DNA of 64,000 bases from Acidobacteriota bacterium (GTDB lineage Bacteria > Acidobacteriota > Terriglobia > Terriglobales > Acidobacteriaceae). The translations under genes and the position numbers were made by a program. The notes beneath the pieces are model-generated. The model searched no databases, was not told where the DNA came from, and saw only the letters and a list, made by a program, of their open reading frames with translations. Location of the stretch: NCBI GenBank assembly GCA_018268915.1, contig JAFDVQ010000005.1, forward strand, positions 186,001 through 250,000, given 5' to 3'. Below are positions 27,017-35,677 of the stretch, one piece after another; the stretch's first letter is position 1; each line of letters opens with the position of its first letter.

Positions 27017-28219
27017 TTATTGCCAGACCCGAAGCAGAACAACTCCTCCTTTCGGTGGCGTGACAGTATAGGAGTCACGAAGGGTTCCCAGGTCCTTGTG
27101 GGCCCAGAGATCTCGGGCCTGAACTGGTCCGGGAAAACCAATGTCTTCGAGGCGCAGCGTGATCGGCTGCGGAACATCATCTGTCACAAAGTTGAACAGC
27201 GCAACGGCTTTCGATCCGTCTGCAAGAGGCTTGATCCATACCTGGAGCGGACCAACCCGTGAGCCCTGAACACCCAGCTTGTCCTGGTCGATGGCGATCA
27301 CTTCCCTGTTCATCAGGATGCTTTTGGTGGTTTCGTCCATCTTGCTCAGATCGTTGCCTGCCAGGAGAGGAGCGGCAAGAATCGACCATAGGCTCATCTG
27401 CGTTCGGTATTCATCTGCATTCATTCCGCCATTGCCGATCTCGAGCATATCCGGGTCGTTCCAATGTCCCGGACCGGCGTATTTTTCAAGGCCAGCCTGC
27501 GAGAAACCGATCAGTGCCATACTTCGGAAGCTGTCGCTGATGTCGTCGGTAGTTCGCCAGAGATTCCCACCCACCTCGGCCCCCCATTCCCACACTGAGT
27601 CGGAGCCGTATTGACAGATGCTATAAACAACCGGTCTGCCAGTTTTGAGCAGCGCCTTGTGCATCTTGACGTACGAATCACGCATGATTGCGTTGGCCTT
27701 GTGCCAGTCAGGTTGCGGGTCGTAAATTCCCATATTGGTGCGAAGGCCGCAAAGGTCGTATTTAAGGAAGTCGACGCCCCACTCCGCATACGTCTGCGCA
27801 TCCTGCTCTTCATGGCCATAGCTGCCTTCGAAACCCGCGCAGGTCTTCGGGCCGGGAGACGAATAGATGCCAAATTTCAGCCCTTTGGAGTGAACGTACT
27901 CCCCCAGCGCCTTCATGTCCGGAAAGCGGCTGTTCGCATGAATCCTTCCCTGAGCATCCCGCTGGCCCTGCCAGGTATCGTCGACATTGACATACACATA
28001 TCCAGCGTCGCGCATGCCGCTTGAAACCAAAGCATCCGCGGCTGAACGAACGTCGGCATCAGTGACCTTTCCCGCGAAATGATTCCAGCTGTTCCAGCCC
28101 ATCGGCGGGGTTGCAGCCAATTGAGGAGTCTGGGAACACACTGAGACTGCTGAGCAAATGCACAGCAGGCACATGGCGAATCTTGCATTGAAAAGCGAAA
28201 GTGGGTCGAAACGGAACAT
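27017..28219 (-). CDS. GH27 alpha-galactosidase
   Basis: A 400-residue secreted enzyme that removes alpha-linked galactose. After a signal peptide (FAMCLLCICSAVSVCSQ) come ATPPMGWNSWNHFAGKV and YVYVNVDDTWQG, both GH27 hallmarks. The nucleophile Asp is in WGVDFLKYDLCG, and the acid/base region is GPGHWNDPDMLEIGNGGM. The C-terminal beta domain ends near residue 400, the normal length. ATG at 28219 has GGAG six bases upstream and is preferred to an ATG four codons earlier. It is likely co-transcribed with the Gfo/Idh/MocA gene and divergent from the 1,432-residue protein. Confidence 0.92.
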   Translation of the reverse strand: MFRFDPLSLFNARFAMCLLCICSAVSVCSQTPQLAATPPMGWNSWNHFAGKVTDADVRSAADALVSSGMRDAGYVYVNVDDTWQGQRDAQGRIHANSRFPDMKALGEYVHSKGLKFGIYSSPGPKTCAGFEGSYGHEEQDAQTYAEWGVDFLKYDLCGLRTNMGIYDPQPDWHKANAIMRDSYVKMHKALLKTGRPVVYSICQYGSDSVWEWGAEVGGNLWRTTDDISDSFRSMALIGFSQAGLEKYAGPGHWNDPDMLEIGNGGMNADEYRTQMSLWSILAAPLLAGNDLSKMDETTKSILMNREVIAIDQDKLGVQGSRVGPLQVWIKPLADGSKAVALFNFVTDDVPQPITLRLEDIGFPGPVQARDLWAHKDLGTLRDSYTVTPPKGGVVLLRVWQ

Positions 28220-28455
28220 GCAGGACTCCATCTGGCTACTCTGGCTCTGAGAGCATTCGCCGCCGCAGCTTCAGAGAATGGAATGCGAGAACCATCCTAC
28301 AGGTCGTCACCGCTCACATTGCTTTGACAGCATGTAGAATCTGCACACACTTGATCGCCTCAACTATGTGAAGGCCCTGTTATCCTCGATGGGCGCCAGC
28401 TTCCGCCTGAAATACGCGCCAGAAGCTGCAGCTTCCCTGGGGGGCTCCAAGTTCC

Positions 28456-31400
28456 ATGAACATGAAGTTTAAGTTCCGCTCCATCGAGCTCTGGGCTATC
28501 GTTCCGGTGATCATCGTCGGATGTTTTGTTGGAGAGATCGTTCACGTCACCCGCTCGGTTGAGGCTGGCGAAGCGGTGCCCGCAAAGACCCGCACCATCG
28601 AACTCGGCAGCGTCCAACGCGGTTCTTCCTACGCACTCACCGTGGCCGTGAAAAATCCAACCGAACTTCAGACAGGCGAGGCGGTTCAAGTCCTCATAAA
28701 GGATGCCTCAGGAGAAATCGACCGCAAGTGGCTGCACCCCGCCGATCTCGATTTCTATCTCACACTGACACCGCGGGCGGGCGGCCCCCTGACGGTGAGC
28801 CTGACGTCTTCGACCGGCTTCAACTTGCCCCAGATCGCGACCGCCCTCGTCAAAGTACCCGAGCACGCCGTAAACGTATCTGCCGGTTCAAAACGAGGTG
28901 TAGTCGCCGCGGGCCCGAATGGCACCTGGCAAACAGCCCAGCAATTCGAACTTGGTGAGACTATCTTCGGAGGCGACGATCAGCGGCCCTATTCTCCCGC
29001 ACCGAATGAGGATCGGTACGCGGCCATGCTGAAGGGCTTCGAGTGGTTCAAGTTCGCATATGCAGGAAAAGCCCCTCGTCTGGTTTACTTCGTCCTGAAT
29101 GTCACCGATCGCGACGTTCCACTCGATGTCGACATCTTCCAAGTGGAAAAAGGAAAAGACGGCAAACCCGATGTAGTCCCGTTCAACAGCGGCGAATTCG
29201 TTTATAAGATTGAGGCCACGCAGAACTATCCCGGACTTTACAAATTCCGCACCCGCATTCTCGAACCCGGCCACGAGTACTATGTGCGAGTCGCCGCAAA
29301 TCATCCTGCATTTCAATTGCACACCTACGAATACGGTGTGCCGCCTTTCAGCGACCCTCACAACGCAGTGCGCTCCGGCATGGACTTCCTGATCAACATG
29401 GGCGACACGTGGCTCTCGAACACGCCACGCCGCGGATCTGTTGCATTGCGCACCGTGATGCAGCACTCCGAAACGCAACTTTGCATCGCCTGCCATCCTT
29501 CGCAGTTCACAACACGCGGTTACCTGAAGGCTGTCGAAAACGGCTACGCTCCTACCCAACGCCCCGCGCTCGAGTTTTTGACCGATCGAATCTACAACAA
29601 CACGCGGCCTCTCTATGGCGAGCCGGGAGCGAACTGGGTACGGGTGATCTACACAGCGCGAACCGTAGCCAGCCGCCTGCCGATGATCACTCGACAATTC
29701 GAACAGAACGTAACGCACGATGCACCGCGGCAGAACTTCGACGTGCCCTACGCCGAGTACCTCAAGATCCACTACAAGGGTTTGACGAAGATGCCCGGAG
29801 ACGAGCCGGACGGCTGCGAACCTGATGTGAGTCCGTTCGAGATCGCCGATCAGAGCTGGCATACCTTCGACATGGTCTATCGGCAGACACACGATGAATC
29901 GTGGAAGGCTGAGCGCGATCATGTCGAGAGCCTTGCTCTGGCCTACGAGCCCAAGAACTTCATCGATGTCGCATGGGAGATCATGATGCTCTCAGAGATC
30001 GGTCGCGAGCAGCATCACGCCGAGATCGACAAGCTCATCGCCAAAGCCTATGAGTATGAGAATGCGGAAGGTGGATGGCCTTATCAATTTGACAAGGCAG
30101 CGAAGCCGGCCGACTTCATCTCATACAACATCGTGCTCGCCCTTGCCGAGGCTGGACGCCGGCCTGAAACCGACGCTCACATGGCGACCGCAGTGACAGC
30201 CATGCTCAAGGCCCAGAGACCTGAGGGTAGTTGGGAGGGCGACCCTGTCTACCAGGGATTCAATACACCGTTCCGAGCGACGCAGTTCGCCGTGATGGCG
30301 CTATCAACTCTCTATCCGGGTCCGACGAAGGAGAAGAACTGGAACGCGGCATATCCTGCTCCAGTCACCGAGCTCAACACGAACGACCTGCCACTTCTGC
30401 TCGAGCAGCTCGATCAATTCTGGGATCTTGCGCCAGAACCCGTCTTGAGCCAGATCCGCAAGGTATTGAGTCAGAGCGATCAGCCTCTTGCGAGGGAAGC
30501 CGCGGCACGCGCATTGGGACATATGGCCGATCCGGGATCTTTGGCTGACTTAGTGAAAGCCCTTGGCGACCAGACGAAGATGGTTCAGACGAGTGCGGCC
30601 TATGCAATTCGCATGATCCTCTCGCGTCGCACAGAAGCCGCGCGTGAAGGCCGCAAGTTGCTGATTGCCGCGCTGAGCTCAGAGGATGCACGCACCCGCT
30701 GGGGAGCGACCCGCGTCTTCAACCAACACTTCCGCGACCTGACCAGCGACCCTGAACTGCTTCGCGCGCTCGAAAAGACGCTCAACGATCCTGTCCCATA
30801 CACGCGCTTCCAGGCCGCTGCGGGCATCTGGCGTTGGTACTACTGGCAGATCGACAAGTCTGATACGAGACGCAGTACGCTTGAGTCTCTGGCCGTGCGC
30901 ATGAACACGGAGAAGGATCCGATGGTCCGCCGCGGTCTCGAAGAGAGCATCTATGACTTGCTCGACGAGAACACCGGCTACCTCTCGGCATGGGTGCGAA
31001 CCGCAGGCTTAGACGATGACAAAAAACGGATCAATGCCGGATACGAGGAAGTGGTTCGAGATCAGGCGCAGGTGCTCGCAAAAGTGCTGCGCAAGGGTAC
31101 GCCACTCGGTCGCTCTGGGATTCTGAACGCGCTGTGGGACTTCCATATTCGCCATTACGCACTGCCGAAGCTCAAGGCAGATACGGTTTCAATTGGATTA
31201 CCGGCAGTTCTAACCAAATACGTTCCTGGCGTGCCAGATCTTCACCGCGATGGATATGAATACCCACCCTATCGCGAGGCCGTCGACTTCACGTACGACG
31301 TGAACAATGGCTTCTTTCAGACGCGCATCGGAAACGACAGCGATCTGATTCACTTTTTCAAGAGCTCAGGGCCCGAACTTGAAGAGTCTCTGCTTCAGTG

Positions 31401-32754
31401 TCTGCAAAACGCGGACGACCCGATGAAGATCGAGGTGCTGAAGGCGGGCAGCACGCTCAGCGAAGCCGGCGACGCGCGGTTCACGCTCGCAGCTTTGAAT
31501 CTCTCCGAAGATCCGAGCCCTGCCGTACGCGACGCGGTGCGCTACGTCTACGAGGGCGGACGGCGCGGCATTCTTAATCTTGACTCCTCAGGAAGCCCGG
31601 ATCCAAAGCTCGTCCAAAAAGTGGTCGACATTCTCAATCACGGGAATCCGCAAAGCCAAGCCGTGGTGCTGCCCCTTCTCGCCGCCCTGCCTGGCGATTC
31701 ATCGTGGATGGGTGAGGCTGAAGTCGAGAAAGCCCTTGGAGAAATGCTCTCGAAGCAGCCGCGACCCTCAAACTATGCGCAGGTGCTCTTCGCGGCGTCT
31801 TCATTCCCGACGCTCATGCATCAGCCGGCACTTCAAGCGCAGGCGCTCGAAGCCTTGAACTCAGCGAACTCCGAGGTCCGGCAGGCCGCGGTCGACATCG
31901 CATTCGAGCACTTCCTCAACGATCCGGTCATCGAGCCTGCGCTGAAAACCGCGTTTGCCAAACTCAGTCCCCTTGCGCAGCGCACCTTCATGGACGAGGC
32001 TTCCAACCCCGAATTTCTGAAGAAGCGCCTCGGTTTGTCCGGCGGCGCCGTCTCGCAGGATCAGGACTATCTGAATCGAAATGCCGGCGTCAAAAAGCTG
32101 AAAACGCCGCTCGAGTATCCGCTCGTTGTCGATACGGTGATGAGCAGCTTGTTCAGTCCCGATGCCAATGTGAGCGCGGCGGCTCTGGACACTCTCGGCA
32201 GAGTCAAAGAAGTCGAGAAGCGTGCAGAGTTCCGCGCAGCAATGGAGAAGTTGAATCAATCGAAAAACCCGCGACTCAAACTGATTGCCTCGCGTGTACT
32301 TGAGGGCAAGAACCTGGGCGACGCCCTTCGCGACGTTCAGCCGGGGTCCGTCCTCGATTTTCGCTACTTCGAAAGCAAGGTGGAGCCGATCCTCGCAGCG
32401 AGGGGTCCCGATGGGTTGGCCTGCGTCTTCTGCCACTCGAACCACGTCATCTTCAAACTACAACCACCCAATGCCCAGGGAGTGTTTTCCGATCAGGACA
32501 GCGAAGAAAACTACAAGTACGCAATGCGCGTAGTGAACGTCGCGAATCCGACCGAAAGCCTCATCCTGATTAAGCCAACCAGGCCGACCGATAGCGCCGG
32601 CGACGTGGGCAACTATCTGGCGACGCATAATGGCGGCCAGCGCTGGCAATCGAACCAGAAGAGCCGCGAGTACCAGACGATTCTTGAGTGGATTCGTGGC
32701 GCGCGACTAGAACCAGCTTCGGCTGGAAACCAGAAAATCGCAATTGCGCGGTAG
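28456..32754 (+). CDS. Giant envelope protein: two haem-c motifs, terpenoid-cyclase-like toroid and HEAT repeats
   Basis: A 1,432-residue protein anchored or exported by one N-terminal hydrophobic segment (WAIVPVIIVGCFVGEIV). Residues about 45-330 look like beta-sandwich domains (TIELGSVQRGSSYALTVAVK). A haem-c site, CIACH, is at 343-347. Residues about 480-630 resemble terpenoid-cyclase toroid repeats (GGWPYQFD and GSWEGDP with regular helices). From about 650 to 1290 there are HEAT-like helix pairs (LAREAAARALGHMADPGSLA, EVRQAAVDIAFEHFL). A second haem-c site, CVFCH, is at 1323-1327 within a C-terminal domain like planctomycete cytochromes c. It is not a true squalene cyclase, since no DxDD is seen. 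The function is unknown; electron transfer in a large periplasmic scaffold is a reasonable guess. Confidence 0.75.
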   Translation: MNMKFKFRSIELWAIVPVIIVGCFVGEIVHVTRSVEAGEAVPAKTRTIELGSVQRGSSYALTVAVKNPTELQTGEAVQVLIKDASGEIDRKWLHPADLDFYLTLTPRAGGPLTVSLTSSTGFNLPQIATALVKVPEHAVNVSAGSKRGVVAAGPNGTWQTAQQFELGETIFGGDDQRPYSPAPNEDRYAAMLKGFEWFKFAYAGKAPRLVYFVLNVTDRDVPLDVDIFQVEKGKDGKPDVVPFNSGEFVYKIEATQNYPGLYKFRTRILEPGHEYYVRVAANHPAFQLHTYEYGVPPFSDPHNAVRSGMDFLINMGDTWLSNTPRRGSVALRTVMQHSETQLCIACHPSQFTTRGYLKAVENGYAPTQRPALEFLTDRIYNNTRPLYGEPGANWVRVIYTARTVASRLPMITRQFEQNVTHDAPRQNFDVPYAEYLKIHYKGLTKMPGDEPDGCEPDVSPFEIADQSWHTFDMVYRQTHDESWKAERDHVESLALAYEPKNFIDVAWEIMMLSEIGREQHHAEIDKLIAKAYEYENAEGGWPYQFDKAAKPADFISYNIVLALAEAGRRPETDAHMATAVTAMLKAQRPEGSWEGDPVYQGFNTPFRATQFAVMALSTLYPGPTKEKNWNAAYPAPVTELNTNDLPLLLEQLDQFWDLAPEPVLSQIRKVLSQSDQPLAREAAARALGHMADPGSLADLVKALGDQTKMVQTSAAYAIRMILSRRTEAAREGRKLLIAALSSEDARTRWGATRVFNQHFRDLTSDPELLRALEKTLNDPVPYTRFQAAAGIWRWYYWQIDKSDTRRSTLESLAVRMNTEKDPMVRRGLEESIYDLLDENTGYLSAWVRTAGLDDDKKRINAGYEEVVRDQAQVLAKVLRKGTPLGRSGILNALWDFHIRHYALPKLKADTVSIGLPAVLTKYVPGVPDLHRDGYEYPPYREAVDFTYDVNNGFFQTRIGNDSDLIHFFKSSGPELEESLLQCLQNADDPMKIEVLKAGSTLSEAGDARFTLAALNLSEDPSPAVRDAVRYVYEGGRRGILNLDSSGSPDPKLVQKVVDILNHGNPQSQAVVLPLLAALPGDSSWMGEAEVEKALGEMLSKQPRPSNYAQVLFAASSFPTLMHQPALQAQALEALNSANSEVRQAAVDIAFEHFLNDPVIEPALKTAFAKLSPLAQRTFMDEASNPEFLKKRLGLSGGAVSQDQDYLNRNAGVKKLKTPLEYPLVVDTVMSSLFSPDANVSAAALDTLGRVKEVEKRAEFRAAMEKLNQSKNPRLKLIASRVLEGKNLGDALRDVQPGSVLDFRYFESKVEPILAARGPDGLACVFCHSNHVIFKLQPPNAQGVFSDQDSEENYKYAMRVVNVANPTESLILIKPTRPTDSAGDVGNYLATHNGGQRWQSNQKSREYQTILEWIRGARLEPASAGNQKIAIAR

Positions 32755-32952
32755 TTACAGCAATCGACGGACAAGCTTTCGGGGACGCCGAGACACGCAA
32801 GGAGACGGTCAGTGTCCAAAGCGTCGGTCGCCTGTTTTTTCCTCAGGTTGAGACCACGAATGATTTAGCGGGCAGCGGCAAGGGTCGGGCCGCCGCATCG
32901 TTGGCACACCGTAGTCTCGTGTGAGTGGATGGGCGTCGTGCTCCCACCTTGT

Positions 32953-32978
32953 CCGGCCGAAGAGCTCTCTCCGGCCGG
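32953..32978. other. Strong hairpin between convergent genes
   Basis: CCGGCCG (32953-32959) pairs with CGGCCGG (32972-32978), and the interior AAGAGCTCTCTC can add further pairs. It lies between the convergent 1,432-residue gene and the TadG-like gene. No T-run follows on either strand, so it would be an atypical terminator at best. The rest of 32755-32997 shows nothing else. Confidence 0.4.
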
Positions 32979-32997
32979 CTAACTGACTTCACATTTT

Positions 32998-34575
32998 CTA
33001 CGGAGTAGTTGTAGCCGATCCGTTCGGAATAAGCCGCACCGCGGTCATATCGTAGGCGATTGTTTTGAATATACTGTTCAACGAAGTGATGGTGTTGTTC
33101 GGTCCTGACGCCTGGCAACCCGTATCGCTTCCGGGCAAATAGTAATCGGAGTAGAACGTCGAAGTGCTCGAAGCAATCGCCTTCATGGTGTCACAGGGAG
33201 TTAAATAAGGATGTGATACTGAGTTGGTTCGATCGCTCCCGCAGTTCGACGAAGAGGATGTTGCAGGCGAGCCGTAGGAGATCGCATAGATCTTGGTGCC
33301 TTTGCCCTTGGCATAAGTGGCTGCATCAATCGCCTGAGAGCATTCGCCAACCCAGGATGGGTAGGTACCGGCTGATGTTGCAACTGTGCCACTCTGTGTT
33401 CCGACGACCATGTCATTGATTCCGGGACAAGGTGTTCCCTTCGACACATAGCCGCCTGTCGTGCTGCAATAAAAGGTTCCCGTACCTGAAGGATACTGCT
33501 CCTTGGCTGTGGCATTTCCATCGCTCAGCAAAATGATGACGTTCTGTGTTCCCGCCTTGATGCCGGCTTCCGCCGTCAGGGCAGACTGAGCTGCATAGAT
33601 CGCGCCAGCATAGTACGTATTCTCGTAGCTCGACTGGATTCCAGTACATCCGGTCTTTCCCCCAACCGACTTCACTAAGTTGGATGTAGTAGTTAGAGTT
33701 GTCGCCTGGTTGTCCGTTCGGTAGTCACTCAGAAATCCCGTAACCTGATAGGTCTCCGTAACGGTAGTTGACCCGAGCTTGTACGTCATGTTTGTCAGAC
33801 TGCTGGCGGTTGCGGAGGGAAAGGTGTACGGACCAGCCGTCGGATTTGAACTGGTGCAGTCGAAGTCGTTCGAGACACTCGTGGTTGTGATGTTTGGAAA
33901 GGTGAAGAGACTGACATTGTCGACCGTGGGAGCAAGGTTGAGCAGTAGCTGTTGCACACCTCCCCTTGCACAGGAGAGCTGAGTAGCTCCACTTCCGCAG
34001 CTGGTATCTGAGTAGTCCATCGACGGAGTGGTATCCAGGATTACGGCAACGTTATAGGGCAGTGGCTTTGAGCCACGCATGGCAGAGGTAGAAGTCGCGG
34101 TGATATTCAAAGATTTGAAGCCGAGCAGGCTTGCGAAGATCATGGGCACCGCCGCAGTTTGCTGAATCTGCAACGCGTTCGCTGCGGCAGTTCCGGTGCA
34201 CGGCAGACCCTGGTCCTTCAGGAACTTCACGCACAAGGGAGTGACGACTGCCGTCTTCGGCGTGTAGGATCTCGAATTGTTGGAATTGCCTGATCCAGAA
34301 CCGAACGACTTGGCAACAGTCGAATAGTCGCCGTCAGGCATCTGCTGTGCTCCAGCGAGTGCGGCTGCATCGGTTGCTGATTGCAATTGACGACGTATGA
34401 CATATACGCGCGCGGTATCGATTCCCAATCCAGCGAGCCCCAGCAGACAAATCAGTGAGACGGCTACCCAGGGCAGTATCTGCCCCGTTTGTTCCCCGAG
34501 CATCGCCGAAAGAGCCTTCACTGCGCGACGTGCTGCCGGACTAACGTATGGTGTTCTGACCGGTGTAGTTTTCAT
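32998..34575 (-). CDS. TadG-like pilus-assembly protein with a von Willebrand A domain
   Basis: A 525-residue protein. The N-terminal segment GQILPWVAVSLICLLGLAGL followed by GIDTARVYVIRRQLQSATDA and AALAGAQQM is the standard start of TadG proteins of the Tad/Flp pilus system. Residues about 180-500 form a VWA domain with the metal site VAVILDTTPSM (DxTxS instead of the usual DxSxS) and VIILLSDGNAT. It is rich in Ser, Thr and Asn. The start ATG overlaps the stop of the TadE-like gene by four bases. No ATPase, prepilin peptidase or secretin gene lies in the window, so the rest of a Tad system must be elsewhere or absent. Confidence 0.85.
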   Translation of the reverse strand: MKTTPVRTPYVSPAARRAVKALSAMLGEQTGQILPWVAVSLICLLGLAGLGIDTARVYVIRRQLQSATDAAALAGAQQMPDGDYSTVAKSFGSGSGNSNNSRSYTPKTAVVTPLCVKFLKDQGLPCTGTAAANALQIQQTAAVPMIFASLLGFKSLNITATSTSAMRGSKPLPYNVAVILDTTPSMDYSDTSCGSGATQLSCARGGVQQLLLNLAPTVDNVSLFTFPNITTTSVSNDFDCTSSNPTAGPYTFPSATASSLTNMTYKLGSTTVTETYQVTGFLSDYRTDNQATTLTTTSNLVKSVGGKTGCTGIQSSYENTYYAGAIYAAQSALTAEAGIKAGTQNVIILLSDGNATAKEQYPSGTGTFYCSTTGGYVSKGTPCPGINDMVVGTQSGTVATSAGTYPSWVGECSQAIDAATYAKGKGTKIYAISYGSPATSSSSNCGSDRTNSVSHPYLTPCDTMKAIASSTSTFYSDYYLPGSDTGCQASGPNNTITSLNSIFKTIAYDMTAVRLIPNGSATTTP

Positions 34576-35105
34576 TGCAGCAACTCCGTGGTTTGCGCGC
34601 TCATGTTCAGTGCGAGGGGCTTCCACCCGAAGATCATGACTGTGTATGGATAGGTCGCTGTGACCTGGGCTGTCTTACCGGGAAGAATATTGGCGGACCC
34701 GTTTGTGCATGAGGTCACATTGTTGTAAGCCGTGCCATTAAGATTGAAGCTCAGGCTGATCTGCGTCTTACTCAGCAGGGGCGCCGCGTTAGTGATGGCG
34801 GTGTAGGCCGCAGCACATGGATCAGGCGTGGTGCCATCTGAATTACTGGCACGAATGACCGCAACTGTGCGAGCGCCAATGTCGACCGCGTTGTTCAATT
34901 GCAGGTAGAAGCACAACGCAAACCCAAGACCGAAGATTCCCGTAAGCAGACACAGCATCAGAGGCGCGATGATCGCAAATTCAACGAGCGATCCTCCATC
35001 CTCACGATGCGTGCGCCAGATCGCTTTCAGAATTGCGGCTCTGGCTTTTTGCCTCGGGTGATTTGTCGGATTCACGACTTGCAACAGGTGCTCTCCGATT
35101 TTCAT
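34572..35105 (-). CDS. TadE-like pseudopilin-related protein
   Basis: A 177-residue protein with the TadE motif: GGSLVEFAIIAPLMLCLLTG followed by IFGLGFALCFYLQLNNAVDI. This single membrane helix with Glu in its first turn is characteristic of Tad minor pseudopilins. The C-terminal part has two Cys (PDPCAAA, VTSCTNG) and ends in the segment IFGWKPLALNMSAQTTELLQ typical of the family. ATG at 35105 begins the protein; an upstream in-frame start adds 13 residues. It is translationally coupled to the TadG-like gene. Confidence 0.85.
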   Translation of the reverse strand: MKIGEHLLQVVNPTNHPRQKARAAILKAIWRTHREDGGSLVEFAIIAPLMLCLLTGIFGLGFALCFYLQLNNAVDIGARTVAVIRASNSDGTTPDPCAAAYTAITNAAPLLSKTQISLSFNLNGTAYNNVTSCTNGSANILPGKTAQVTATYPYTVMIFGWKPLALNMSAQTTELLQ

Positions 35106-35329
35106 TTTGCAGGCCCTTTCGTAGTCCTTGCGATTAACCAGCAAACCGGCGTCGACAAACTCGCCATGCGGGTGAGCGTCATCAACAATCTAGAGTTAAA
35201 TAGTTACGAATGCATCACCCTTAGGTGCTACGGAGGTACGATGGTAATCGCACCGCAAGTTGTATTCTTTGCAATTACTTGCCAGATTTAACTGTGATGA
35301 TAATCGGGCAGCAACTCCTGCCACACTTG

Positions 35330-35349
35330 AATGTGATTTAAATCACATT
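35330..35349. promoter_or_regulatory. Perfect 20-bp palindrome of Crp/Fnr type
   Basis: AATGTGATTTAAATCACATT is its own reverse complement and contains TGTGA-N6-TCACA, the consensus for cAMP-receptor-type regulators and close relatives. It is about 225 bases upstream of the TadE-like start on the minus strand and just before the Ser-Ile-Leu-Trp-Gly fragment on the plus strand. A half-site-like TGTGATGATAATC occurs near 35296. The regulator is unknown. Confidence 0.65.
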
Positions 35350-35360
35350 TTTACTTTCTA

Positions 35361-35633
35361 GTTAACTCCGGTGTTGATATCCAAGGAAGCTCGATCCTGT
35401 GGGGCGCTAGCTCCCTCCAGCCCGACAGCATTCTTTGGGGATCGAGCTCCGTGAACAGCGAGAGCATTCTCTGGGGCGCCAGTATTCTATGGGGAAGTAA
35501 TGCCGGGAAACCTGATGCATCCTGGGGGCTCACTCGGGGACGAATAGCACCCCGGGACGCTAGAACGATTCGATACCTATGTTCCCAGCGAATTGCATTC
35601 AAACCAGGATGCGATTCGCTGAACTGCTGTTGA
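35361..35633 (+). pseudogene. Headless Ser-Ile-Leu-Trp-Gly repeat fragment
   Basis: This open frame of about 90 codons contains four copies of SILWG (codons at 35391, 35427, 35463 and 35481) separated by GASSLQPD, SSSVNSE and a direct join, then SNAGKPDASWG. Similar tandem (S/D)S-I-V/L-W-G repeats are known at the C-terminus of secreted S8 subtilisin-like proteases of acidobacteria and actinobacteria. No ATG or protease domain precedes it; the only plausible start codon, a GTG at 35451, falls in the middle of the repeats and has no ribosome site, and a stop codon lies upstream at 35334. It is best read as the tail of a lost protease gene, or a recombination remnant. Confidence 0.6.
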
Positions 35634-35677
35634 TATCGCGACGGACCAGCTCCGCTGCCGACTCAATCAGAAGACAA

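Noticed and set aside
28888..29922. 344-codon open frame antisense to the 1,432-residue gene
   Set aside because: A shadow frame; the plus-strand protein carries clear motifs over the whole interval.
35241..35291. 16-codon frame with a perfect GGAGG before ATG
   Set aside because: The Shine-Dalgarno spacing is good, but the peptide (MVIAPQVVFFAITCQI) is too short to judge without conservation data.
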